A stretch of DNA of 64,000 nt. Origin: Photobacterium aphoticum. Lineage in GTDB: Bacteria > Pseudomonadota > Gammaproteobacteria > Enterobacterales > Vibrionaceae. The stretch spans positions 1 through 64,000 of the forward strand of contig NZ_LDOV01000040.1 in assembly GCF_001029435.1 (NCBI RefSeq), in the 5' to 3' direction. Made by a program: the position numbers and the translations under genes. A model generated the notes under the pieces. It did not search any database. It saw nothing but the letters and a program-made list of their open reading frames with translations, and was not told the DNA's origin. Positions 1-7,766 of the stretch are shown here, piece by piece (the stretch's first letter is position 1; each line of letters begins with the position of its first letter).

Positions 1-120
1 GTGTGGTCCTGTGGTGCTGGGGGCCTGTGGGCCTGTGGGCCTGTGGTCCTGTGGTCCTGTGGTCCTGTGGTCCTGTGGTCCTGTGGTCCTGTGGTCCTGT
101 GGTCCTGTGGTCCTGTGGTC
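1..120. repeat. Octamer tandem repeat (CTGTGGTC)n
   Basis: Fifteen consecutive 8-bp units run from the window edge. Positions 41-120 hold ten perfect copies of CTGTGGTC; the five units before them are variants such as CTGTGGGC and CTGGGGGC. The array may continue beyond base 1. Because 24 nt is three units, one frame reads as an 8-residue repeat (WSCGPVVL), but there is no ribosome binding site and no conserved protein, so I treat it as non-coding. Arrays of this kind expand and contract by slipped-strand pairing. What lies to the left cannot be seen, so a role in phase variation is only possible. Confidence 0.9.
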
Positions 121-172
121 CTGCAGGCAGGATGCCACGGCTCATTCGAGAGACAACCTTCCCCTGTTCTTT

Positions 173-278
173 ATTTCCATAGGGCCCTAGGACCATAGCA
201 CCGCTTTTACCCGATACCCATTTTTCGTAAACTCGCCTCTGTTTAATTTCCATAGGGCCTCAGGACCATAGCACCGCT
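173..278. repeat. Two 33-bp direct repeats related to the octamer
   Basis: Copies lie at 173-205 and 246-278, 73 bp apart, and differ at two positions. Both begin ATTTCCATAGGGCC and end GGACCATAGCACCGCT; a looser shared AAACTCGC follows each copy. On the minus strand the unit reads CTATGGTC-CTAGGGCC-CTATGG, a degenerate form of the neighbouring octamer, so the two repeat families are probably related. No gene lies between base 1 and the rplS stop at 395. Confidence 0.75.
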
Positions 279-336
279 GTTGCTTTTCCCGCTCTTGCTC
301 GTCCCTTCAAACTCGCGACTCGCTGTAAATTTCAGA

Positions 337-367
337 CAAAAAAAAGCCCACCTTGCGGTGGGCTTTT
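337..367 (-). terminator. Intrinsic terminator of the rpsP-rimM-trmD-rplS operon
   Basis: The stem AAAGCCCACC / GGTGGGCTTT is flanked by A and T tracts, giving a U-run on the minus strand about 30 nt after the rplS stop codon. Confidence 0.9.
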
Positions 368-394
368 TCATTTAAACGTCTTACGCGTCGCGAA

Positions 395-745
395 TTACTT
401 AGATAGTTTTTCGCGGATACGTGCTGCTTTACCAGAACGCTCACGTAGGTAGTACAACTTGGCACGACGTACTGCACCACGACGCTTAACAGTAATGCTG
501 TCAACTACTGGAGAGTGAGTTTGGAACGCACGCTCAACACCTTCACCGTTAGAGATCTTACGAACAGTGAATGCAGAATGTAGACCACGGTTACGCTTAG
601 CGATTACAACGCCTTCAAACGCCTGTAGACGTGAGCGATCACCTTCTTTTACCTTAACTTGTACAACAACAGTGTCACCTGGTGCGAAAGTAGGTAGGTC
701 TTGTTTTAGTTGCTCGTCTTCGAGCTGCTTAATGATGTTACTCAT
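395..745 (-). CDS. rplS: 50S ribosomal protein bL19
   Basis: Ribosomal protein L19 sits at the 30S-50S interface of the large subunit. The 116-residue product matches the usual length (115 in E. coli) and shows the family signature: an early FAPGDTVVVQVKVKEG stretch, then EGVVIAKRNRG in the middle and a basic YYLRERSGKAARIREK tail. It is the last gene of the conserved rpsP-rimM-trmD-rplS operon, 36 nt after trmD, and is followed by an intrinsic terminator. Codon use is strongly biased towards GCT, GGT and CGT, as expected for a highly expressed gene. Confidence 0.98.
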   Translation of the reverse strand: MSNIIKQLEDEQLKQDLPTFAPGDTVVVQVKVKEGDRSRLQAFEGVVIAKRNRGLHSAFTVRKISNGEGVERAFQTHSPVVDSITVKRRGAVRRAKLYYLRERSGKAARIREKLSK

Positions 746-781
746 TGGTATATACCCTAGAATAAACTGATACTAAATTAA

Positions 782-1528
782 TTAATTGCTTGCTTTATAT
801 TCACGGATAAATTCCGTGAGCAAGAATTCCTGATCGTCAGTCAGAGCTAGGTTTTCCAGGAGCTCTGGTCTTCGTAGCCATGTGCGGCCTAACGATTGTT
901 TCAATCGCCAGCGACTAATGTCCTTGTGGTTGCCTGACAATAAGACCTTAGGGACTTCTTGTCCGTCCAACACTTCAGGACGTGTGTAATGAGGGCAATC
1001 TAACAAGCCATTCGCGAAAGAATCTTCTTCCGCCGACGCAAAGTCTCCCAGTACACCCGGTACAAACCGGACGACTGCGTCCACCAGCGTCATGGCAGGC
1101 AGTTCACCACCCGTCAGCACAAAATCTCCGATAGACCATTCTTCGTCTACCTCTTGTTGGATAATGCGCTCATCTACCCCTTCATAGCGGCCACAGATGA
1201 GGATCAGATTCTCATTCTGCGCAAGCTCCTCAACACCCGCTTGATCAAGCTTACGGCCCTGAGGGGAAAGGTAGATGACTTTAGCCTGACCTTCTACAGA
1301 CTGTTTGGCAGCATGAATAGCGTCGCGCAAAGGCTGCACCATCATTAGCATGCCAGGTCCGCCACCATATGGTCGATCATCGACCGTACGGTGTTTGTCG
1401 TGGGTAAAATCACGAGGATTCCACGTTTCCACTGACAAAAGGCCTTTTTTTACCGCCTGGCCTGTCACCCCAAAATTGGTAATGGCGTTAAACATGTCAG
1501 GAAACAGGCTGATAATGCCTACCTTCAT
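782..1528 (-). CDS. trmD: tRNA (guanine-N1)-methyltransferase TrmD
   Basis: TrmD uses S-adenosylmethionine to make m1G37, next to the anticodon of tRNAs reading CNN codons, and so prevents +1 frameshifting. The 248-residue protein starts with the typical MKVGIISLFPDMF and carries the SAM-binding trefoil-knot motifs: YLSPQGRKLDQ, LICGRYEGVDERI (about residues 112-124) and SIGDFVLTGGELPAM. The start is supported by AGGTGA seven bases upstream. It lies between rimM and rplS, with a 21-nt gap to rimM, in the order found across gammaproteobacteria. Confidence 0.98.
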   Translation of the reverse strand: MKVGIISLFPDMFNAITNFGVTGQAVKKGLLSVETWNPRDFTHDKHRTVDDRPYGGGPGMLMMVQPLRDAIHAAKQSVEGQAKVIYLSPQGRKLDQAGVEELAQNENLILICGRYEGVDERIIQQEVDEEWSIGDFVLTGGELPAMTLVDAVVRFVPGVLGDFASAEEDSFANGLLDCPHYTRPEVLDGQEVPKVLLSGNHKDISRWRLKQSLGRTWLRRPELLENLALTDDQEFLLTEFIREYKASN

Positions 1529-1549
1529 TTGTTCACCTATTACCGGGGA

Positions 1550-2077
1550 TTAAAATCCAGGATCCCAGTCAACTTCGATCCGCTGAGCAGTGCGATCAAT
1601 CGACTTGATGACCTGCTCATCGAGGAACGGGATGAGACGTTCCTTCTGGCCAAAAGCATCCTTCAGGTTAGCCTTCACCACCAACACATCGTTTGACCCT
1701 GTTTCCAGGATGTCAGTCACTTTACCTAGGTCGTAACCTTCGGTTGTCACAACTGTCATGCCAAACAATTCACGCCAGTAGAATTCATCTTCTGACAAGG
1801 TTGGTAGTTGGTCAGCCATTACAGAGACTTCAGCGTTGGTGAACATTTGTGCATCCTCGCGGACATTCAAACCTTCAATCTTCGCTACAAGACCCTGACC
1901 ATGACGCTTCCACGATTCAACGTGAAGTTCTTTCCATTCACCTTTTACTTTCACAAGCCAAGGCTGGAAGGAAAAAATGCTTTCAGCATCTTCGGTGTAA
2001 GAAAAAACTTTGAGCCAGCCCTTGATGCCATAAGTGGCGCCAAGTTTCCCGACAACAATACGGTCTTGTGTACTCAT
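1550..2077 (-). CDS. rimM: 16S rRNA processing / ribosome maturation factor RimM
   Basis: RimM binds S19 and helps the head domain of the 30S subunit mature. The protein shows the N-terminal RimM barrel (VVGKLGATYGIKGWLKVFSY) and the C-terminal PRC-barrel, including EDEFYWRELFGM and DVLVVKANLKDAFGQKERLIPFL, and ends in EVDWDPGF like Vibrio homologues. I chose the ATG at 2077 (175 residues) because GAGAG lies just upstream. A GTG at 2098, three bases after the rpsP stop, would add seven residues and cannot be excluded. It is the second gene of the rpsP operon. Confidence 0.95.
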   Translation of the reverse strand: MSTQDRIVVGKLGATYGIKGWLKVFSYTEDAESIFSFQPWLVKVKGEWKELHVESWKRHGQGLVAKIEGLNVREDAQMFTNAEVSVMADQLPTLSEDEFYWRELFGMTVVTTEGYDLGKVTDILETGSNDVLVVKANLKDAFGQKERLIPFLDEQVIKSIDRTAQRIEVDWDPGF

Positions 2078-2101
2078 CGTCTCTCTGCTACCTGTCACTA
2101 A

Positions 2102-2350
2102 TTAAGCCGCTTTAGCAGCGTCTTTGATTAGCTTAGCTGCGCGGTCAGACACAGCTGCGCCTTGACCTACCCAGTGGTTAACACGGTCTAGGTCTAGACG
2201 TAGACGCTCTTCCTGACCCTTAGCTAGCGGGTTGAAGAAGCCTAGTTTCTCGATGTTACGACCGTCGCGTGCAGCGCGAGCGTCAGCAACAACGATGTGA
2301 TAAAATGGACGCTTTTTAGCGCCGTGACGTGCCAAACGAATGGTTACCAT
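2102..2350 (-). CDS. rpsP: 30S ribosomal protein bS16
   Basis: S16 is an early-assembling protein of the small subunit. The 82-residue product has the canonical start MVTIRLARHGAKKRPFYHIV and the middle motif KLGFFNP followed by LDLDRVNHWVGQGA. AGAGGA lies six bases before the ATG. It is the first gene of rpsP-rimM-trmD-rplS. A candidate promoter (2432-2459) and a long leader hairpin (2383-2410) lie upstream. Confidence 0.98.
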   Translation of the reverse strand: MVTIRLARHGAKKRPFYHIVVADARAARDGRNIEKLGFFNPLAKGQEERLRLDLDRVNHWVGQGAAVSDRAAKLIKDAAKAA

Positions 2351-2382
2351 ATCGTCCTCTTTGCATTACTGTAAATTAAATT

Positions 2383-2410
2383 GGCCCCGCTATGGAATCA
2401 TAACGAGGCC
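2383..2410 (-). promoter_or_regulatory. Leader hairpin upstream of rpsP
   Basis: In the minus-strand RNA a 12-bp stem (GGCCUCGUUAUG with CAUAGCGGGGCC, two G-U pairs) closes a four-base loop. It starts about 15 nt after the predicted transcription start and is not followed by a U-run, so it is not an intrinsic terminator. A role as a ribosomal-protein or stability element is an inference. Confidence 0.55.
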
Positions 2411-2431
2411 CGTGCCAAATTAAGCTCGGGA

Positions 2432-2459
2432 ATTTTACTCCTAAAACTGACGAATGCAA
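2432..2459 (-). promoter_or_regulatory. Candidate sigma-70 promoter of the rpsP operon
   Basis: On the minus strand TTGCAT and TAAAAT are separated by 16 bases and lie about 85-110 bases before the rpsP start codon. This is the best promoter-like match in the gap between ffh and rpsP. Confidence 0.55.
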
Positions 2460-2534
2460 CCGCTTTAGCTATTTTTTCACCAGTAAAAGAGTATTCCTAT
2501 CCCCAAACCCAATAGATTCAAGGGTTCATGCCGC

Positions 2535-3899
2535 TTAGCGACCGAACATACCGCCACCCGGCATCATGCCTTTCATGTTGCGCATCATGTTCTTCATGCC
2601 GCCCTTCTGCATCTTCTTCATCATTTTCTGCATTTGGGTGAACTGCTTAAGCAGACGGTTAACGTCTTGTACCTGTGTACCTGAACCCATCGCGATACGC
2701 TTCTTGCGTGACCCTTTGATGATTTCCGGACGTTCACGCTCAGCAGGCGTCATGGAGTTAATGATCGCTTCCATCTGCACAAACATTTTGTCGTCGACTT
2801 TGTCTTTTACATCGTCTGGCAGCTGTGACATGCCTGGTAGCTTATCCAGCATCCCCATCATGCCGCCCATGTTTTTCATCTGCTGCAGCTGGCCACGGAA
2901 GTCTTCCAGATCAAAGCCTTTCTTCTCTTTGAACTTCTTCGCCAGTTGCTCCGCTTTTTCACGGTCAACGTTACGCTCAAGATCTTCGATCAGCGACAGT
3001 ACGTCACCCATACCCAGAATACGTGACGCGACACGGTCCGGATGGAACGGTTCTAGGGCGTCGGTTTTCTCACCCACACCCAGGAATTTAATTGGCTTAC
3101 CGGTAATGTGACGTACAGACAGCGCCGCACCACCACGGGCATCACCATCAACTTTGGTTAGGATCACACCGGTCAGCGGTAGCGCTTCATCAAACGCTTT
3201 GGCTGTGTTGGCCGCATCCTGACCCGTCATGGCATCGACCACGAACAGGGTTTCAACTGGGTTTAGCACCTGATGAACGTCTTTAATTTCGTCCATCATT
3301 TCGCTGTCAACGTGCAGACGACCGGCGGTATCGACGATCAGCACGTCATAGAATTTCAGTTTCGCTTCAGCGTGTGCCGCTGTCACGATGTCCACCGGCT
3401 TTTGATCCGCCGATGATGGGAAGAAATCAATACCGATGTCGCCCGCTAGGGTTTCTAGCTGTTTGATCGCCGCCGGGCGGTAAACGTCCGCCGACACCAC
3501 CAGCACTTTCTTCTTCTGGCGTTCTTTTAGCAGCTTACCCAGTTTACCCACACTGGTGGTTTTACCGGCACCCTGCAGACCCGCCATCAGGATCACCGCC
3601 GGTGGCTGGCTCGCCAGATTCAAATCTTCGTTCGAGTCACCCATGACCGCTTCAAGCTCAGCCTGAACGATCTTGATGAACTCCTGACCCGGCGTCAGGC
3701 TTTTAGAAACTTCTGTCCCTACTGCGCGCTCTTTTACGCGCTTGACGAAATCACGAACAACTGGAAGCGCAACATCAGCTTCGAGTAACGCCATGCGGAC
3801 TTCACGCAGCGTATCTTTGATGTTGTCATCGGTCAAACGGCCACGGCCACTGACATTCTTAAGCGTTCGCGATAAACGCTCCGTTAAATTTTCGAACAT
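2535..3899 (-). CDS. ffh: Signal recognition particle protein Ffh
   Basis: Ffh is the SRP54 GTPase. With 4.5S RNA it binds signal sequences of nascent membrane proteins and delivers the ribosome to FtsY. The 454-residue protein shows an N-terminal helical bundle, the P-loop GLQGAGKTT (residues 107-115), the switch region DVYRPAAIKQL, the DTAGR motif, and a C-terminal M domain very rich in methionine (MMGMLDKLPGM, MQKMMKKMQKGGMKNMMRNM) for signal-sequence and RNA binding. It precedes rpsP by about 180 nt and is divergent from ypjD, as in E. coli. Confidence 0.98.
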   Translation of the reverse strand: MFENLTERLSRTLKNVSGRGRLTDDNIKDTLREVRMALLEADVALPVVRDFVKRVKERAVGTEVSKSLTPGQEFIKIVQAELEAVMGDSNEDLNLASQPPAVILMAGLQGAGKTTSVGKLGKLLKERQKKKVLVVSADVYRPAAIKQLETLAGDIGIDFFPSSADQKPVDIVTAAHAEAKLKFYDVLIVDTAGRLHVDSEMMDEIKDVHQVLNPVETLFVVDAMTGQDAANTAKAFDEALPLTGVILTKVDGDARGGAALSVRHITGKPIKFLGVGEKTDALEPFHPDRVASRILGMGDVLSLIEDLERNVDREKAEQLAKKFKEKKGFDLEDFRGQLQQMKNMGGMMGMLDKLPGMSQLPDDVKDKVDDKMFVQMEAIINSMTPAERERPEIIKGSRKKRIAMGSGTQVQDVNRLLKQFTQMQKMMKKMQKGGMKNMMRNMKGMMPGGGMFGR

Positions 3900-4112
3900 G
3901 TGCTACTCGCTCGTTACGCATCTAAAATCGGTAAGATCTGGCTAGTATAACGCAATCTTCCCTTCGCTTTCATGCCCTCACGGCCACTTTCGCTGTGATA
4001 TCGCCTTACAAAACCGCCTGCGTATCACGGGGAAAGCCGCTTTGCCGTGGCAGCCTGACGGCTGGCAAGGTATACTTGCGAACTCTTACCATCTTAAATA
4101 GTCAAGTTTACT

Positions 4113-4910
4113 ATGGATATGTTGATAGCCTTACTGGCTACTTGTCTTTACTTTTCTGCCCTTGGGCTTGTGGTGCCGGGATTAACCAACAGCAACGGGA
4201 TCAAAACGCGGCCTGTCTTTTTCTGTGCGCTGGCGGCCATCGCCTTACATATCCTATTGCTCAAAAATCTGATCTTAGGGGGCATCGGCCAAAACCTCAG
4301 CATTCTGAATGTGGCGTCCATGATCAGCGTACTGATTGCGGGGATCACCACCGTCGCCATGCTCAAGATGCGCGTGTGGTTTCTTCTGCCCGTGGTATAC
4401 AGCTTCGCGGCCATTAACTTGCTGGCGGCTACCTTCTTACCGGGTGCCTTTATTACCCACTTAGAAACCCACCCGGCGGTGCTGCTGCATATCTCGCTGG
4501 CGTTGTTCTCTTATTCTACCTTGATGATTGCCACCTTATATGCCATTCAACTGGCCTGGCTGGATCACAAACTCAAAAATAAGAAGAGTCTGGCGATTAA
4601 CCCGAACATTCCCCCTTTAATGATGGTGGAACGTCAGCTTTTCAAGATCATTTTAGTCGGAAACAGCCTGCTCACCGTGACTTTACTGTCAGGCTATGTG
4701 TTTATTCATGACTGGCTGGTACAAGGAAAAACCCACAAAGCCGTGTTGTCGTTAATGGCGTGGGCGGTTTACAGCGTGCTGCTTTGGGGGCACTATCAAA
4801 GAGGATGGCGAGGCCGCAGTGTGGTCTGGTTCAGCCTGATCGGGGCGTTCTTATTGACCCTGGCTTACTTTGGCAGCCGATTTGTGAAAGAAGTCATTAT
4901 CGGGGCCTAA
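4113..4910 (+). CDS. ypjD: Inner-membrane protein of the CcsA/YpjD family
   Basis: A 265-residue polytopic protein of the cytochrome c assembly (CcsA) superfamily, about the length of E. coli YpjD (263). Around eight hydrophobic segments are visible, beginning at residue 1 (MLIALLATCLYFSALGLVV) and ending near 255; the middle holds the conserved HISLALFSYSTLMIATLYAIQL. I do not see the WGxxWxWD haem-handling motif of true cytochrome c assembly proteins, so a direct role in cytochrome c biogenesis is doubtful. It is divergent from ffh and upstream of corB. In E. coli this pair is ypjD-yfjD, and a supporting role beside CorB is an inference from that context. Confidence 0.85.
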   Translation: MDMLIALLATCLYFSALGLVVPGLTNSNGIKTRPVFFCALAAIALHILLLKNLILGGIGQNLSILNVASMISVLIAGITTVAMLKMRVWFLLPVVYSFAAINLLAATFLPGAFITHLETHPAVLLHISLALFSYSTLMIATLYAIQLAWLDHKLKNKKSLAINPNIPPLMMVERQLFKIILVGNSLLTVTLLSGYVFIHDWLVQGKTHKAVLSLMAWAVYSVLLWGHYQRGWRGRSVVWFSLIGAFLLTLAYFGSRFVKEVIIGA

Positions 4911-4914
4911 TGCT

Positions 4915-4939
4915 CACGGCGGGGAATTCGCCCGCCGTG
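4915..4939 (+). other. Perfect 9-bp stem-loop between ypjD and corB
   Basis: CACGGCGGG and CCCGCCGTG form a perfect stem around a 7-base loop, starting five bases after the ypjD stop. No T-run follows, so it may stabilise the upstream mRNA or partly attenuate rather than terminate. Confidence 0.55.
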
Positions 4940-5002
4940 CATTGACACCCAGAGGATCTGGGTTCACAGTTCATGTAACAGAAACGTTAAGGATAGAGTT
5001 TT

Positions 5003-6280
5003 TTGGACGATATATCCACGGGGGTCTTATTCTCCCTCCTGATATTACTTCTCGTCATTTCCGGATATTTTTCCGGTTCTGAAACCGGCATGATGGCCCT
5101 CAACCGCTACAAATTGAGGCATCTCGCCAACCAGGGACACCGGGGCGCGAAACGGGTGGAAAAACTCCTCTCTCGCCCCGACCGATTGATCGGCCTGATC
5201 CTCATCGGTAACAACCTGGTCAATATCCTCGCCTCAGCCATTGCCACAATCCTCGGCATGCGCCTGTACGGCGACATGGGTGTCGCCATTGCGACCGGTG
5301 CCCTCACCTTAGTAGTGCTGGTGTTTGCCGAAGTCACCCCGAAAACCCTGGCCGCCCTTTACCCAGAACGGGTTTCCTACGCCAGCAGTGTTCTGCTGCA
5401 AATCCTGATGAAGCTGCTCTACCCGCTTGTGGTGTTCGTCAATGCCATTACCAACGGCTTCCTGCGACTGGTCGGCCTGCGCGTGAATAACAATGATGAT
5501 GCCGACTTAAGCTCTGACGAATTGCGCACCGTGGTGAATGAAGCCGGTGGGCTGATCCCGCGCCGCCACCAAGACATGCTGCTGTCGATTCTGGATCTGG
5601 AAAATGTCACGGTGGAAGATTTGATGGTGCCACGCAACGAGATCGCCGCCATTAATGTCAACGATGACTGGAAATCCATTGTGCGCCAGCTCAGCCACTC
5701 TGCCCACGGCCGCATTGTGCTCTACCGCGATAACATTGATGAAGTGGTGGGCATGCTGCGGGTGCGCGAAGCCTACCGCATGATGATGGACAAGAATGAC
5801 TTCAGCAAAGAGAACCTGCTGCGTGCGGCCGATGAGGTCTATTTCATTCCGGAAGGCACACCGCTCAATATTCAGCTGCTCAAGTTCCAGCGCAATAAAC
5901 AGCGCATCGGCCTGATTGTGGATGAGTACGGCGACATTCAGGGCTTGATCACCCTCGAAGACATTCTGGAAGAAATCGTCGGTGAATTTACCACCTCAAT
6001 CAGCCCGACGCTGGCCGAAGAAATCACCCCGCAAGCGGACGGCAGCCTGATCATTGAAGGCAGCGCCAATATCCGGGATTTGAACAAGAGCCTGAACTGG
6101 GTGCTGCCGACCGACGGCCCGCGTACCCTGAACGGCTTGATCCTCGAACACTTGGAAGATATCCCGGATAGCCAACTCAGCATTGAAGTGTCCGGCTACC
6201 AAATGGAAATCATCGAAGTGGCCGATAACATGATCAAAACCGTGCGCATTCTGCCTAACCAGTTACAAAAAACCGGTTAG
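5003..6280 (+). CDS. corB: CNNM-type transporter with CBS domains (CorB/HlyC family)
   Basis: A 425-residue membrane protein matching E. coli YfjD/CorB. It has an N-terminal DUF21/CNNM transmembrane domain (about 1-190) with the signature SGSETGMMALNRYKLRHL, a pair of CBS domains (about 200-330; ENVTVEDLMVPRNEI and LIVDEYGDIQGLITLEDILEEIVGE) and a C-terminal CorC_HlyC domain ending near 415. Members of this family are linked to magnesium/cobalt efflux. The start is a TTG at 5003, which aligns with the E. coli N-terminus and has AAGGATAG upstream. It follows ypjD by 92 nt and ends at a bidirectional terminator shared with luxS. Confidence 0.93.
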   Translation: MDDISTGVLFSLLILLLVISGYFSGSETGMMALNRYKLRHLANQGHRGAKRVEKLLSRPDRLIGLILIGNNLVNILASAIATILGMRLYGDMGVAIATGALTLVVLVFAEVTPKTLAALYPERVSYASSVLLQILMKLLYPLVVFVNAITNGFLRLVGLRVNNNDDADLSSDELRTVVNEAGGLIPRRHQDMLLSILDLENVTVEDLMVPRNEIAAINVNDDWKSIVRQLSHSAHGRIVLYRDNIDEVVGMLRVREAYRMMMDKNDFSKENLLRAADEVYFIPEGTPLNIQLLKFQRNKQRIGLIVDEYGDIQGLITLEDILEEIVGEFTTSISPTLAEEITPQADGSLIIEGSANIRDLNKSLNWVLPTDGPRTLNGLILEHLEDIPDSQLSIEVSGYQMEIIEVADNMIKTVRILPNQLQKTG

Positions 6281-6303
6281 CGCTCACCGACATGTCAACA
6301 CGA

Positions 6304-6332
6304 CAAAGCCGGCATAACGCCGGCTTTGTTTT
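6304..6332. terminator. Bidirectional terminator between corB and luxS
   Basis: ACAAAGCCGGC and GCCGGCTTTGT form a long stem, followed by TTTTT on the plus strand. It sits between two convergent stop codons. Confidence 0.88.
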
Positions 6333-6851
6333 TTACTTCACACTGAGGCTTTTCAATAATTCCCCGGGCAGTGCCAAGTCATCATTTTTATTCACGCTGA
6401 TCCCTTGGGCGATGATCGCTTTGGCAATGGCTTGCGCTTCATTGAGTGAGTGCATGCTGTATGTGCCACACTGGTATTCGTTCAGCTCAGGGATTTGATC
6501 TTGTGAGGCCACCTTCAGCACATCTTCCATCGCGGCCAACCAGCCATCTGCGACCTGCTGCTCGCTCGGTGTGCCAATCAGGCTCATATAAAAACCGGTG
6601 CGGCATCCCATTGGCGAGATATCGATGATTTCCACCTGCTCGGAATTGAGGTGATCTCGCATAAAGCCGGCATACAGATGTTCCAGCGTGTGGATCCCAC
6701 GCTCGCTCAGGATATCTGCGTTAGGACGGCAAAAGCGCAGATCAAACACGGTGATGGTGTCCCCTTTCGGGGTTTGCATGGTTTTGGCAACACGCACAGC
6801 GGGCGCGTGCATGCGGGTGTGGTCGACGGTAAAACTGTCTAATAGAGGCAT
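6333..6851 (-). CDS. luxS: S-ribosylhomocysteine lyase (autoinducer-2 synthase) LuxS
   Basis: LuxS splits S-ribosylhomocysteine into homocysteine and DPD, the precursor of the quorum signal AI-2, within the activated methyl cycle. The 172-residue protein starts MPLLDSFTVDHTRM and keeps the iron/zinc ligands in HTLEH (H54, H58) and C128 of the YQCGT motif, plus catalytic C83 in PMGCRTGFYMS. I chose the ATG at 6851 because AAGGAAG sits seven bases upstream and the length equals Vibrio LuxS. It is a single gene, 150 nt downstream of the SLT lipoprotein gene, convergent with corB. Confidence 0.98.
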   Translation of the reverse strand: MPLLDSFTVDHTRMHAPAVRVAKTMQTPKGDTITVFDLRFCRPNADILSERGIHTLEHLYAGFMRDHLNSEQVEIIDISPMGCRTGFYMSLIGTPSEQQVADGWLAAMEDVLKVASQDQIPELNEYQCGTYSMHSLNEAQAIAKAIIAQGISVNKNDDLALPGELLKSLSVK

Positions 6852-7003
6852 TGCTTCCTTACTCCTTGGCCTGCTCATGCACCGGTCACGCATCCCACGT
6901 CACCGGTGACTGTCATGAGTCTTGTTGTTCCTCAACCTTATACCAAGGTACGCAAACACAGCAAGTTTCGCCCGTCTGCCTACCTTGGCCTGATACCGCT
7001 CAC

Positions 7004-7630
7004 TTAAAACGGCCACCAGCTGCGGTTGTCGTCTAATTCCTTACGACACTGCTTTAATTGCCAACCGTAGTCTTTGGCTTGCTGCGCCACGCGACGGGAG
7101 ATTTTCATCAATTGCGGCTTACGTTTATACGTGCCACGCTGATAGCCACCGCGTCCGTCGTGGTACGCCAGATACTGGTTGTAGGTATCCCATTTAGAAA
7201 TGCCTAACTGTTTCTGGGTTTCAGAGGTGTACCAGCCGACAAACATCATGGAATCGGCAAAGTCGGTGCGCGAACCGCCATTGCCGGTCGCCTTTTGGTA
7301 ATCTTCCCACGCCGGATCCTGCGCCTGCGCATAACCGTATGCACTGCTCACGCGCCCCCACGGAATGAAGCCCAACACGTATTTTTTCGGCGGACGGGCA
7401 TCATGGCGGAAGCTGCTTTCTTGCTTAATGATGGCCATCGCCACCTGCATAGGGGTGCCCCATTCGTCCTGCATATCCAGCGAGGCGTCATACCAGTCCG
7501 GATATTCACGGTAAATGTCACACAGATTAGATTGGTGTTTGGGAGGCGCAGTGGCACAGCCTGAAAGCACGAGGGCGGCTGCGAAAAGGAAAAACAAGCG
7601 GGAAAAACGTCGCGAATAATTTGCAACCAT
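7004..7630 (-). CDS. Lipoprotein with SLT-type lytic transglycosylase domain
   Basis: A 208-residue predicted lipoprotein: signal peptide RLFFLFAAALVLSGC with the lipobox cysteine at about residue 25. The mature part resembles the Slt/MltE lysozyme-like fold: a catalytic-Glu region IIKQESSF, then SSAYGYAQAQD and a MMFVGWYTSETQKQLG helix. Such enzymes cleave the MurNAc-GlcNAc bond in peptidoglycan. It is shorter than the MltC or Slt70 groups, and I cannot give it a gene name. The start could also be the ATG at 7645. It lies between gshA and luxS on the same strand, but a terminator follows gshA. Confidence 0.8.
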   Translation of the reverse strand: MVANYSRRFSRLFFLFAAALVLSGCATAPPKHQSNLCDIYREYPDWYDASLDMQDEWGTPMQVAMAIIKQESSFRHDARPPKKYVLGFIPWGRVSSAYGYAQAQDPAWEDYQKATGNGGSRTDFADSMMFVGWYTSETQKQLGISKWDTYNQYLAYHDGRGGYQRGTYKRKPQLMKISRRVAQQAKDYGWQLKQCRKELDDNRSWWPF

Positions 7631-7653
7631 GGAACCTATCACCATCCTTGCGG

Positions 7654-7688
7654 TCATAAAAAATGACAGGCAGCGAATACTGCCTATC
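7654..7688 (-). terminator. Terminator after gshA
   Basis: On the minus strand AGGCAG-TATTCG-CTGCCT is followed by GTCATTTTTTATG. It lies about 80 nt after the gshA stop. Confidence 0.75.
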
Positions 7689-7708
7689 ATCCCTGCGAAA
7701 TTTCTTCT

Positions 7709-7736
7709 GGGCAGCACGGTCGCTGCCCATTTTTTT
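7709..7736 (+). terminator. Plus-strand intrinsic terminator opposite gshA
   Basis: GGGCAGC-ACGGTC-GCTGCCC is followed by ATTTTTTTATC on the plus strand. It is directed against transcription running antisense into gshA. No plus-strand gene is evident upstream. Confidence 0.6.
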
Positions 7737-7766
7737 ATCTGTCGATTGTTATCAAAACCGAATGGC

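Noticed and set aside
1..198. 65-residue open frame in the octamer repeat (WSCGPVVL repeats)
   Set aside because: It arises from a frame of the 8-bp repeat; no ribosome binding site, no family, and the same repeat is open in other frames.
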